Source of the DNA: a candidate division SR1 bacterium
GTDB taxonomy: Bacteria; Patescibacteriota; Gracilibacteria; Absconditabacterales; Absconditicoccaceae
Direction of reading: 5' to 3'
DNA: 57,983 bases
NCBI GenBank assembly: GCA_026397395.1
Contig: JAPLUV010000017.1
Span: 21,008 to 78,990 of the forward strand
Shown: piece by piece, positions 8,941-18,917 of the stretch
How the letters are laid out: the number at the start of each line of letters is the position of its first letter
Position numbering within the stretch: position 1 is the first letter of the stretch
Position numbers and translations under genes: made by a program
Notes under the pieces: model-generated
Seen by the model: the letters and a program-made list of their open reading frames with translations, nothing else
The model's database searches: none
Told to the model about the DNA's origin: nothing

Positions 8941-9666
8941 ATGTTTCTAGCTGTTGATAAGCCAGCACGAATTACGAGTTTTGATGTCATTCGCATCTTG
9001 AGACGTCATTTTCCTAAACAAAAAATGGGACATAGTGGAACACTCGATCCTATGGCAACAGGGTTAATGATTCTTGCCTTAGATAAGGATACCAAGAAAT
9101 TAACGGAGCTTATTTGACTCGATAAATCTTATGTTGCTACCATTGATTTTTCTAAACTCACTGACACATGGGATATGGAATACTGGGAAAAAATTACGAA
9201 TTACGAATTGCGGATTACGGATGGGGAAGTGAAATGAATAGAGATGGAAAACGGGACAGTAGACGCTCCGGTGGTAGCAGAGATAACGAGAAAGTTAGAT
9301 CAGTTGATTCCTTCTTGTGAGCTTCCACTCCCCGCTTTTAGTGCCAAGAAAACCGATGGAAAAAAATCCTATGACAATGCCAGAGAAGGAAATATTATCG
9401 AGGCGAGTAAGGTAATGAAAGTGAATGGATATGAAATCTTGAATTACGAATTTCCCTTATTACACCTCAAACTCGATGTCGGTAGTGGGACCTATATTAG
9501 ATCGATTGCATATTGGCTAGGGCAACAGTTTGGTATGGGAGGAACATTGATCCAGCTCAGAAGGACAAGTATCGGCGACTGGAATATCGAAACTATTCCT
9601 CATCGAGAAGAATTGTACAATACCTACAAAGATAAACAAGAGACGATAAGATTTGCGATCATCTAA
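8941..9666 (+). CDS. truB: tRNA pseudouridine-55 synthase
   Basis: 241 residues. TruB converts U55 of the tRNA T-loop to pseudouridine. The catalytic motif [11 protein letters not shown] with Asp36 is intact, and [14 protein letters not shown] and [11 protein letters not shown] are the usual later motifs. Two glycines by TGA restore one frame (tgactc after LTELI, and tgaata). ATG at 8941 matches the usual MFLAVDKPA start. Around residues 84-96 a short insertion [13 protein letters not shown] is encoded by AATTACGAATTACGAATTGC-type simple repeats like those in the intergenic DNA, suggesting repeat DNA captured in frame. Confidence 0.93.
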
Positions 9667-9708
9667 AATATTTTAAATTGACAATTTAGAGGAAATCAGT
9701 ATTTATCT

Positions 9709-9945
9709 ATGTCTTTTATCTCTAACAACAGACGCATGTCAGAAATACCTACCGGTCCTGTGGAAATTTGTTCGATTGTAAAACAAGATGAATTTGAAGC
9801 TAAATGACTTGTCATTGAGGAACATTTACCTGCAAAAGCTAATTTTTGTCCAGTAGTTGTCAAAGATGTTATACGCAATATAAAATATGTATTTGAAAAA
9901 TTACAAGATAATGCTACGTTTAAAGTATCTTCGCTATATAAGTAA
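9709..9945 (+). CDS. Hypothetical small protein
   Basis: 78 residues preceded by GAGGAAA. The sequence has a mixed alpha/beta look (PTGPVEICSIVKQDEFEAKG, then LPAKANFCPVVVKDVI) and one TGA glycine. It faces the flavodoxin-like gene convergently. Nothing identifies its role. Confidence 0.6.
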
Positions 9946-9973
9946 TTATTTTTCTATTTTTGCATTATCGATA

Positions 9974-10462
9974 CTATATACTTTTCAATAGTCAGATAGC
10001 ATCTAATTGATTTTCTATATCTTCTTGATAGCTATTTTTTTCGATATCTTTGCTAGAGCAGATAATTGTTGCAATTGGCCTCTTGCCAGATAAGGTTGCC
10101 ATTTCCTGAATAGTTGAATCGGCTCCTGAGCTTGCTTGGGTACAAAAGAAAACAAGCGAAGCTGGTAATGTTTTTTCATACATGATTAAAAATGTTCTGA
10201 CTGCAGCCGCCATCGTAAAATCCCAAACCGGTGTGCCAATGTATACGATGTCGTAAGCAGATGGATCATTGGTAAAATTCTGTATGGTGGTTTGTCTTCT
10301 GAGTGCAGCATCTCTTCCAGAAACGAGATGACCAAACAATCCTTTTCTTTTTTTCTTATCGATAAGTTCTTCTATGTCAGCGTTGACGAGATTTGCAATA
10401 GACAGTGCAAGCGATTTGGTAATTCCTGTCCTGGAATAATAGACTACTAATATTTTTTTCAT
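9974..10462 (-). CDS. Flavodoxin-like protein
   Basis: 162 residues. MKKILVVYYSRTGITKSLA is the FMN phosphate-binding loop of flavodoxins, and IGTPVWDFTMAAAVRTF and FFCTQASSGADSTIQEM fit the later isoalloxazine-contacting loops. It probably carries electrons or acts as a small FMN reductase. Under the standard code it would stop at TGA after DAI; with table 25 it ends nine residues later at TAG. The neighbouring ThyX-like protein is predicted to need reduced flavin, but a direct link is only a guess. Confidence 0.88.
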
Positions 10463-10484
10463 ACTATAAACTAGATTACATAAA

Positions 10485-12248
10485 TTATCCTATATCCAAT
10501 AGTTTTTTCTTTTCTGCTGATTTTTCTTCTTGAGCTTTCCTAGATGAGGTTCCTTGTTCACCACATCTGATATATTGAGAAAATATCGGCGCAATGTTTT
10601 GTAATCTATGATAGAGTTCAATGAATAAATTTCTGTAACTAAAATGTCCTTGTGGCGTGGTGCGCAATTCAATAATATATGCGATTTGTCATGGGTTCAT
10701 TTCGTAGGTCGTCCTGACAAGATGACCGAGTGCTCAGATATATTGAGCAACATATTTATCTTCTTGGATGACTTTTCTTGCCAGCAACGTAACTCTCGTC
10801 ATAATATCGTCATACGCTTGCTTGAAAGATTCCATACCTGGCAAATCTATGTATTCAGGATAATCATATCCATGGATGGCACTTACTCATTGCCGTAATT
10901 GCTGGGTTGCTCTATGTCTCTGGATATCGCGATATGCTCAGAAATCCATAAAAAATTCTACCAGCATCGTCGAATGCTGCAATGCTCTTGGCATCCTATC
11001 AAATGGTCATCTATCTCCCAAGGCAGCTTGCATGATGGAGTGTTTTTTTGCAATATCCATATTTTGTACAAGCGCCAAAATGTCTGTATATGACATACCT
11101 GATTTTCCTGCTTCTTCAAAGAGAATACTTGTGATAATTTGTTCATCCAAATCAGAATGAGTAATAATTTTACATTTTTCACTGGTTTGAAGCCCCTGGA
11201 TTATTGAGTCATGTTCAAATGATTTGGAGAGCAAAAGATCTACCTCTTCATTAACTTTTTTTTGTCTGGTTTTTTCGTACGCATTTTCTGCTACGTGTTT
11301 GAGGAGACCTGGAGAGAGTTTGAGTGCTTCTTCATGCATAGTCTGGGCCACTATTCTTACTTCTTCTAGTGGATGTGATAACATGTAAGTCAAATGAACT
11401 TCCATGGTTCTCGTGGAGAACGATGCTCCTAAAGAAGTAGCAACATTACAAGGAAGAACATATCTTACAATATCAAATATTTTTGCATTGAGCGTATTTT
11501 CATATGCTTTTTCGTTGGCAAAATCTTCTTTCTTAAGTATTCCATTTGCCTCTAAAGCAGCTTTGACTATGGGCGAATAGGTTTCATTGACCTGAATGAG
11601 CTCTTGGCATATCTTTACGATTTCATCTCCATAAGGAGACTCTTTTACTTGATCAGAGAAGAGAAGATTTTCTTGGCCAAAGTGAATATATCTCGTAGAT
11701 TTTTCTTGAAAATTTCATAAGCAAGGAAATGGAGATTCTACTACTTTGGTAAATGTTTCCGTAATTCATTCTACAACGATTCTAATCGTATCTGAATCCT
11801 TAAGTGAGCTATGTCCATAATCTACTCACCATTTTTTGAGAAAATCTGATGCTTTGTTTTCAAAGAAATCTAGTTTGAGATGAGCTTGTTTGGTAATAGA
11901 ATTGGCGAGATCGTCTACGCTTATATATTCCTCTGCAGCCAAAAGTCATTTTTCTAGGGCCTTTTTTTGATCTTCAAAGAGCTGTAAAAATCTATCTCTC
12001 AATGATACATGTGTCCTAGAATATTGCCCCACGAGAAATGCTCGTAACTGACTAGAAAGAGTGTTTTTGGCGCAGTATACATTCTTATCAATATTTGTGA
12101 AAAAGTAGTCCAAGACTATTCTTTCGTTGGATGTATAGTTTCCTTTACTCATATAAGGAGCAAGAGTACCTGTGGGAGTGGTCATGAGCAAAGATAAGGA
12201 AATAAATTCTTCTCCTAGTATATTCTTTCTCCTTCTTTTTTCAATCAA
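10485..12248 (-). CDS. ThyX-like (FAD-dependent thymidylate synthase family) long protein
   Basis: About 587 residues, more than twice a typical ThyX. Each half has ThyX-like features: residues about 150-165 carry GVDYGHSSLKDS and about 250-300 the RYVLPCNVATSLG and RTMEVHL stretch. The second half has DIQRHRATQQLRQG, close to the RHR ThyX motif, and ELRTTPQGHFSYR near the C-terminus. This looks like an internally duplicated member of the family, which methylates dUMP using folate and FAD. Whether both halves are active is unknown. Start uncertain: TTG 12248 is taken, and an in-frame region upstream with AGGAAAG lacks ATG. Eight or more TGA glycines. Confidence 0.8.
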
Positions 12249-12324
12249 TTCGGGAATATGAATAATTTGCTTTCCTGTATTATATTGCTATATAGTGGGT
12301 GTTTTATTTATTATCTCATATAAT

Positions 12325-12996
12325 ATGGTTGAAGCTATTGATCAACAATACAGTGGGGATACTGTTAATGAATGATGAATCTTGGGGTTTATAAAGAAGA
12401 AATTATTGGCCTTAAAAAATGCTATTTTTTGATGAGCTTCTTCCAAGATTAATGATCAGTTTCACAAAATTCTGACTTCACCAGCTCTACTAGCAAAAGA
12501 AAATGCAATAAGACAGGCAAATATTCAGGAATGTACTAACAAACGAGAAGCGAGAAAGAATACTTTTCACTTGGATATTGATACGCATTTTGCTTCACCA
12601 GAAGCATCGAAGGCAATCGATGAAATAATTGCCATCTACAAAAAAGAAAATGATAATAAGCTTGCACGATGAACAAATGAGCATGGAGAGACTATGGATT
12701 CAGATACATATATACAACTCAAAGCTATTAAAGAAGCAAAAGGAAGCTTAGCTTATAATAAGGCAGTGTTGTGAATATTATTGCCATGAGGTGGTGAGTA
12801 TGATTTATGAATCCTCATGGAATCTGTGATAAAATATAATTTTCATAATACCACGTGAATTCCCAAAATCGATGAGAATAGCTTAACAGCGGACAATTAT
12901 TTTCCACAGATTTTGTTAAAGTTAAAAGATTTTGCAAACCTTAATGAACAAGCTTCTAGGGAGAAACCAATATCTTTTGGAAAAATATATGCTTAA
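12325..12996 (+). CDS. Hypothetical protein
   Basis: 223 residues, visible only with TGA = Gly. No signal peptide. Basic, helical middle (NIQECTNKREARKNTF) and a glycine-rich turn GILLPGGGEYDLG at about 150-163. Divergent from the ThyX-like gene, with a 76-base promoter region between. No family recognised. Confidence 0.65.
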
Positions 12997-13123
12997 CTAG
13001 CAATACACTGTTGATGTGTGCTTTAAAATCTCTCCATACCCATGAGATGCGTTTTTTGTGGTTGAAATTTTGTCCGATATTTTTATAGTAGCTGGGTGTA
13101 TTTTTTATTATTATTTTGTTCTT

Positions 13124-13750
13124 ATGCCAAAGCAAAAAACTATTCCCTTATTAGAAAAATATGCTGATATCATCAAGGAAGAAGTAAATGTCAAAGAAGT
13201 GAGTTGATTTGCTAAGGATATTTCTATAACCAAAATTTTTAAACCATTGGGGAATAAGTTGTCAGAAAAATTTGGCAAAGATACGGGAAAAATTATCCAA
13301 TTTGGGAAACAAGGAAATATCAAGGAACTCGATGATGGTCGTGTAACTATTTTTGATGATGCGAAGCATGAACGAACATTGGAACAAGATGACTATGAAA
13401 TTGCCTATGAAGGATTGGATAGTGATGACATTGCTATCGAAGGAAATATTATTGCAAAGCTAGATTTGGAGATTACTCCAGAGTTACAAAGAGAATGAGT
13501 CGCTCGTGAAATCTCTAGATTTTTGAATCAAATGAGAAAGGATGCTGGCTTTAGTATCGGCGACAGAGTGCATTTGATGTTTGTCACTACGGATGGCGGA
13601 TTGACTGGCATTATGAAAGATTTTGCAGACTTCTTTATGCAAGAAGCATTGATTAGTGATATTACTGAACATAAAAAGAAACTAGATGGCGCTATTGTTG
13701 CGCTATTTACCAGCGATGAAAAAGAGATTGAGTTTGCGCTTAAAAAGTAG
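13124..13750 (+). CDS. Free-standing isoleucyl-tRNA synthetase C-terminal domain (DUF5915-like)
   Basis: 208 residues. The start (LLEKYADIIKEEVNVKEV), FKPLGNKLSEKFGKD in the middle and LEITPELQREGVAREISRFL then MRKDAGFSIGDRV match in order the C-terminal appended domain of IleRS. No catalytic HIGH or KMSKS part is present and nothing upstream encodes it. It is either a stand-alone paralogue or the detached end of a split IleRS. Two TGA glycines, one in the conserved EGVARE. Start ATG sits exactly at the domain edge. Confidence 0.75.
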
Positions 13751-13755
13751 ACAAG

Positions 13756-13859
13756 CAAATCCCCGGCTTCGCCACCCCCTTTGTCAAGGGGGCTATCGAT
13801 ACGGCTCCCTTGATAAAGGGAGAAGGAGCCCGTAGGACTACGGGCGGGAGAGGGATTTG
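13756..13859. repeat. Nested inverted-repeat intergenic element
   Basis: Bounded by CAAATCCC / GGGATTTG and holding three internal hairpins: CCCCCTTTGTCAAGGGGG, CTCCCTTGATAAAGGGAG and CCCGTAGGACTACGGG. Such G+C-rich folded units in AT-rich spacers look like a repetitive extragenic element; one of the hairpins may also terminate the IleRS-domain gene. Confidence 0.65.
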
Positions 13860-13933
13860 ATGTCCGCGTCCCGATCAATCAAAAAAACTACCTTCATTCA
13901 AAATTCAAAATTTAAAATTCAAAATTTAAAAAC

Positions 13934-14947
13934 ATGTTCTACATCCGATACGAATATCTCAGTGAATCCTATCCTCGCTTCCGCGTCTATAAATGACGCG
14001 AACATGAACAGGTTTTGCCGTATGTACTTCACGAGTCCTTCTCCGATGTAGTCAGACAGTCAGAAATGTATCCCAAATATCAACACTTCTTTATGCTGGA
14101 TGAAAGTAGATTTGGATTTTTTAGATTTGATGTATTTGAGACGAGAACTGAGAAATTTACGCTCCAAGATTTGAAAGATATTATCGATGAGAAGACGAAA
14201 TCCACGAAGAAACAACACAATGTGAATGGCGAGAGAATCATGGCCTATGTGGACACGATTTATGTCAACGGCGAAGAAAAGAAATACGTCATCGGAGAGA
14301 CAGGCGAGATTTTTTTCAGATTATATATTATGTATTTAGATAAAAAAAGTATCAATACGATTAATTCAACGTACGGAAATTTCTTTGATGTCAAAAATAT
14401 TACCTTTATCCCGCAGTCCTTTCATACCCTGCTCTTTCTAAGAAATAGTCTGAAAAAAGATAACTTCGTGCTGCTCTATATCAATGAAACATTTTGCAAA
14501 GCGATCAATGTGAAGAATGGGTTTTATGAATCAGTAGAGACGCTCAATCTCGGTCTAAGTGCCTTGAAACAGATGTATAAAGATAATGGGATTGTGCAAT
14601 ATTGGTACAAAGAATTTGATGTCATTGAGAGTAATCCGCTAGCGAAATCATTGGTCACAGATACGCTGCAATTTTATTCGCAATTATTTTGTAAGCGATT
14701 GCAGGAGAAAAATTTCGTCGGAAATGACGTCATCGTTATTTCTCCTATAACGAAAAATGTGCATTTCATAGATATCTTTAATAAAGAATATAAGAAAATA
14801 AATAATAATTATATCGTTCCTTTCCATCACTCCGAGCTCTTGGAGACCTTTGATAGAGACCGAGATCCTGATGATATGGATGCGCTGATCTTGATGAATA
14901 GAGAAGAATATATCAAGAGAGAATTGGGATTGTTAGCAGTTGAGTAA
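13934..14947 (+). CDS. Hypothetical protein, possibly actin/FtsA-fold
   Basis: 337 residues, one TGA glycine at residue 22, soluble. Starts MFYIRYEYLSESYPRF. The region FVLLYINETFCKAINVKNGF followed by ETLNLGLSALKQMY has the strand-turn-strand pattern of PilM/FtsA-type ATPase folds, but the phosphate-binding residues are not obvious. Function unknown; the fold suggestion is weak. Confidence 0.6.
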
Positions 14948-14955
14948 TCACCTCA

Positions 14956-15021
14956 CACCCGGGTGCGAATAATAAAAAAATAATCCTTAAAATCTATTTT
15001 TCATATCAGTCACCCGGGTGT
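14956..15021. promoter_or_regulatory. Paired palindromes CACCCGGGTG upstream of the 15106 gene
   Basis: The 10-bp perfect palindrome CACCCGGGTG occurs at about 14956 and again at about 15011, roughly 55 bases apart, in the spacer before the small basic gene. The intervening DNA is A+T-rich. Spacing near five helical turns would suit a dimeric repressor binding both sites, but it could equally be a folded repeat. Confidence 0.4.
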
Positions 15022-15105
15022 AGATGAACCACCAGCCATTGACTTTTGATAGAAAATCACTATATTTTTTCGGTTAAAAAAAATCGTATATTAAGTAATA
15101 ATCTT

Positions 15106-15387
15106 ATGGCAAAGAAAAGAATGACCACGGTAATTTGTGGCAAATTCACAGCAGCATTAAACAATAGACGGTTTTATAAACTCGTCGAGTTGATTTATGT
15201 AAAGGATGTTCTCGTGGAGAGAAGACCAACTGGTAAAACGTTTAGAGGAAGTAATTTCCCTGAACACAAAGCAAAGGTAGATCACTATTATGAGATTCAT
15301 CGTGTTCCTCACACTCCTGGGAAACACAAAGAATTAACTCATAAATCAGTGAAACAACCCATTAACAAACCAGTTGAACAACCTTAG
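15106..15387 (+). CDS. Small basic protein, unknown
   Basis: 93 residues from ATG MAKKRMTT; an open extension upstream to 15046 is unlikely because it has no start signal. Rich in Lys, Arg and His (VERRPTGKTF, HRVPHTPGKHKE) and ends with a Pro-Val-Lys-Gln repeat. Basic charge suggests nucleic-acid binding. No family recognised. A terminator follows. Confidence 0.6.
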   Translation: MAKKRMTTVICGKFTAALNNRRFYKLVELIYVKDVLVERRPTGKTFRGSNFPEHKAKVDHYYEIHRVPHTPGKHKELTHKSVKQPINKPVEQP

Positions 15388-15406
15388 AAAAAGATTTTAT
15401 ATAAAG

Positions 15407-15441
15407 CAAAAGGGCCTCGAATTTCGAGATAACCCTTTTTG
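15407..15441 (+). terminator. Rho-independent terminator
   Basis: An outer stem AAAGGG / CCCTTT and inner stem CTCGA / TCGAG are followed by TTTTTG. It lies 20 bases past the 15387 stop and faces the convergent deacetylase. Confidence 0.7.
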
Positions 15442-15464
15442 TTTTTGATGGAAAATATGTTAGA

Positions 15465-16172
15465 TTATTTCTGACTTAGGATATGTTTTCATTCTTTTTT
15501 TTTGAGCTCTGCTACTATTTTTTCGATCTCTGCTACTGCTCGAGGTCTTTCATGTATGACGATAGTATCTCCAGGATTAATACTGTCTATATTTTTTTCT
15601 CTAGCTTGATGTGCTCGATCAGAGAGCCCTATCGTCATATGCCAATGCATAGGTTTGCCGTATCAGAGACTATCTAGAAATGATTGAAAGTTTTTTTTGG
15701 AACTTGTTTTGATCCCTACACCATATGGATATCTCATATATTTAGTCTGTTGTATTCATGAGTCTTGGATAAGTGAACTCAACAAGGTATCGGTTTTACT
15801 AATCTCTTGCTCTGCTTGCTTGAGAGATAATTTTGCAAAATTGGGATGCGAATAACTATGGTTCCCTATGTGATGTCACATCTTCAATACATCTATCAGC
15901 ATTGCTCTATTCTTTTCTGTAATACCTTCTCCTACAAGAAAAAATATTCCTTTGTATCATAATGAATCCAATGTTTTGGCAATCTCCAAGGTATATTTAC
16001 TTGGCCCATCGTCGATGGTAAACAAGACATCTTTGTGAGGAGTTATTAAGGCAACATTTTTGGCAAAGGTACTAAGATTCGGCCTAGCTTCACTTTGTTC
16101 CGTCAGCTCTTTCTTTCCATATCCTGTCAATAATGCCGCTCCTAATAAGGTAGCTCATATAATTTTTCTCAT
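15465..16172 (-). CDS. Polysaccharide deacetylase (NodB/CE4 family), exported
   Basis: 235 residues. N-terminal hydrophobic export signal (RKIIGATLLGAALLTG), then the CE4 motifs: VLFTIDDGPS (catalytic Asp and metal Asp), GNHSYSHPNF (metal His-x-x-x-His) and YMRYPYG, with IVIHERP near the end. It would remove acetyl groups from peptidoglycan or another N-acetylated glycan, acting outside the membrane. Seven TGA glycines. Confidence 0.9.
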
Positions 16173-16227
16173 GACAAACAACATAAATAAATATGCTTTT
16201 GTTTATCTTTTGATTTCTTCTGCAGTA

Positions 16228-17757
16228 TTATACTAAACTTTTTCCTGTCATTTCTTTTGGCGCTGCTAATCCCATAAGTTTTAATACGGTTGGCGCAACA
16301 TCGGCTAATCAGCCTCTGGCCTTAGTGGGAACAACTTCGCCATTGGAAAGATATCGGAAGGGAACGAGGTTACTGGTATGATACGTCATTGGACGTTCTT
16401 TGGTTCCCATGACTTCACAGTTTCCATGATCAGCAGTAATCAATAGATCAAATTTATTTTTTTTGCAGAAGGAAATAATTTCAGCGACACACTGATCCAT
16501 TTTTTTGATAGCCTGTTCTGTTGCTGCGAGCACGCCTGTATGCCCTACCATATCTCCATTAGCAAGATTGACTGCGACAAATTCATAGTCATTTGCGTCC
16601 TTGAGAAAGACATTAGTAATTTCTTCCGCAGACATATCTGGATCTAAATCATAGGTTGCAACCTTATGTGATGGAACGATAATATCTTTTTCTCCATCAT
16701 AGACGATATATTTATCTCCGTTAAAAAACTTCGTTACGTGAGGAAATTTTTCTGTCTCTGCTATACGCAATTGTCTACCTTCATTCTTTGAAATTACCTC
16801 ACCAAGTGTATTAACTACTTGTATCGGTTTAATAAAAAGATTGCCATCGTATTCTTTGTAATATTTCGTCATCGTCGCGAAGTAAATATTTCTCAAATTT
16901 TTTAATGTCCAACCATTGCCTGGTCGTGTAGGATAGTCTTTGGCAACTTTTGGATTGCAAGAAACCATGATAGCTTGGGTCATTTGTCTGCCTCTATCTG
17001 ATCTGAAATTGAGATGAAATATGGTATCACCATCTTCTACTTGCTCGGCATCCATGAAACAGACCGGTGGCAAAAATTCATCGGTGAGTCCGAGTTCGTA
17101 TTGTTTGGCTAAATATTCACATGGTGTATCACTAGTTTGTAACTGACCAAACATAATCTCATCGTAGGATTTCTGAATCCTTTCTCGGTTGTTGTCTCTA
17201 TCCATGCCGTAGTATCTTCACGCCATACTTGCTATCACGACATGAGGAAATTTTTGTAAAAACTTTTGAAAATCTTTCATGACTTCTAGCGCTGCATGAG
17301 GATCGCTATCGCGACCATCAGTAAACAAGTGAAGAAAGGTAGGTACATCCTTGGGAATCAGAGCAATTATTTTTTGCAGGTGAGAACCAAATGCATGCAC
17401 TCCTCCATTTCCAAATATTTGTAAGAGATGGAGATGAGATTTATTTTTTTTGCAATGATCGATTCCTTTTTTAAATTCTGCTAACTTAGCGAAGCTTCCG
17501 TCATTGAGCATATCTTCAATCTGGACGGGATATTGTTTATTGATTCTTCCTGTTCAAATGGTCATATGACCAACTTCAGAATTTCCCATTTGTCCTTCAG
17601 GCAAACCGACGGCTTCACCAGATGCATCCAACTGTGTAGTTAATTTTTGGAAGAGCGCAGTGAAGGTTGGTGACTTAGCTAAGGTGATTGCATCTTCAGC
17701 GGGTGTCTTCGTATTGATACCAAATCCATCTAGGATAATAAGCGCGAGTTTTTTCAT
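16228..17757 (-). CDS. gpmI: 2,3-bisphosphoglycerate-independent phosphoglycerate mutase
   Basis: 509 residues, the normal iPGM length. It interconverts 3- and 2-phosphoglycerate in glycolysis with two Mn ions. Metal and catalytic residues are visible: Asp10 in ILDGFG, the phosphoserine Ser60 in [16 protein letters not shown], the [10 protein letters not shown] stretch, and [10 protein letters not shown] near the end. Four TGA codons lie at conserved glycines, so under the standard code it appears as three fragments. It overlaps no neighbour; dihydroorotate dehydrogenase lies about 100 bases upstream. Confidence 0.95.
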
Positions 17758-17859
17758 ATCTATGAAGGAAAATAAATGTCCGAGGCAAAAGTATAGTCTT
17801 TGGCAAGTGTTTTTCAATGGAGAAAAAAATGGAGACGAATATGCCTCCATGATTTTTTA

Positions 17860-18711
17860 CTATTTTTTTTCTTTCCTCACAAACAAGGTCGGTCGCCAAG
17901 GATAGCGAAGAAAAATTGAACCGAAGCTGATGGCCTGTGCACCAAGATCGCGTACTTTTTGTATGTCATCAAATTCCCAGATACTGGGCCCGATAACGGG
18001 AACAGCAGTTAGTGTAGCAAGCTTCTTTACTAGATCCCAAGTAGTAAGCTGTGCGGCTTTGCCTGATACTCCGCCACCACCAAAATGCATCAAAGGACTT
18101 TTCTGATTTGGAAAGAGTATTTCCCAAGGGACACTGTTGATAGCATAAGATTCTACCTCATTTCTGGTCTCCTTCACGATAGTCTCGATATCATGACTAA
18201 CTGACACCTTGAGCAGTATCGGTAATGACGAAGCTTGTTTTACAGCTTGGCAACTTGCAATAATTTTTTCGTTGTTGTGCAAAATGTCTGTTTGTGTATT
18301 GGGACAAGAAGCATTAATTTCTATTCCAACAATATCAAAGCATTCTAGCATTTTAACCATTTCCACCAGTTCTGCAGGTTCACCAAAAAGTGAAACCACC
18401 AATGGAATTTTTGCCGAATTGACCGATGGGCCAATTGTTTTGCACCACCAATCGATACCTGGATTAGATAGACCAACTGCATTTACGACTCCTCCGTGAA
18501 TTAATCGTATGCATCGCAAAGGATTGTAACAACGGAGATTTCCTTTTTTCGGATAAAACGTAAGTGTTTTGCTAACACTCGTAAAGAGTTCTGGCTCTAA
18601 AAAATCTAACCAATCCAATGGTCTTTCCCAGGGCCAACCTTTACCATCATATCCTAATGCACCACTTGCGGTCATATACTCGAACGTATGACCATTAGAA
18701 AACGTAATCAT
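17860..18711 (-). CDS. Dihydroorotate dehydrogenase family protein
   Basis: 283 residues. TIM-barrel flavoprotein: GALGYDGKG near the N-terminus, VVNAVGLSNPG, IEINASCPNTQ (substrate and flavin loop), FGGGGVSGKAA and VPVIGPSIW, GAQAISFGSIFLRYPW at the C-terminal FMN phosphate site. It oxidises dihydroorotate in pyrimidine synthesis; no other pyrimidine gene is near. ATG 18711 is preceded by a strong GGAGGAAAAATT ribosome site, so the open extension to 18762 is rejected. Confidence 0.85.
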   Translation of the reverse strand: MITFSNGHTFEYMTASGALGYDGKGWPWERPLDWLDFLEPELFTSVSKTLTFYPKKGNLRCYNPLRCIRLIHGGVVNAVGLSNPGIDWWCKTIGPSVNSAKIPLVVSLFGEPAELVEMVKMLECFDIVGIEINASCPNTQTDILHNNEKIIASCQAVKQASSLPILLKVSVSHDIETIVKETRNEVESYAINSVPWEILFPNQKSPLMHFGGGGVSGKAAQLTTWDLVKKLATLTAVPVIGPSIWEFDDIQKVRDLGAQAISFGSIFLRYPWRPTLFVRKEKK

Positions 18712-18917
18712 AATTTTTCCTCCATTTTTTTGAACATTTTTTCTCACCATAAAGATATGCATTGTATTATCAATAGAGAAAAGGATTGAGTTAAAAGGTT
18801 AAAAAGTTAAAAGGTTAAAAAGTTTGTTTTTTGTTTGTTGGTTCAAACATGTAACCCCAAAACATTCAACTAACTTTCCAAACCTTCAAAACGTTTTAAC
18901 TTTCCAAACCCATTCCC

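Noticed and set aside
13857-14051. Open frame overlapping the start of the 13934 gene
   Set aside because: Different frame, low-complexity repeat-derived sequence; the 13934 frame continues for 337 residues.
18770-18917. Possible regulatory RNA ahead of the RecB-like gene
   Set aside because: Only AAAAGGTTAAAAAGTT-type low-complexity repeats; no conserved riboswitch features.
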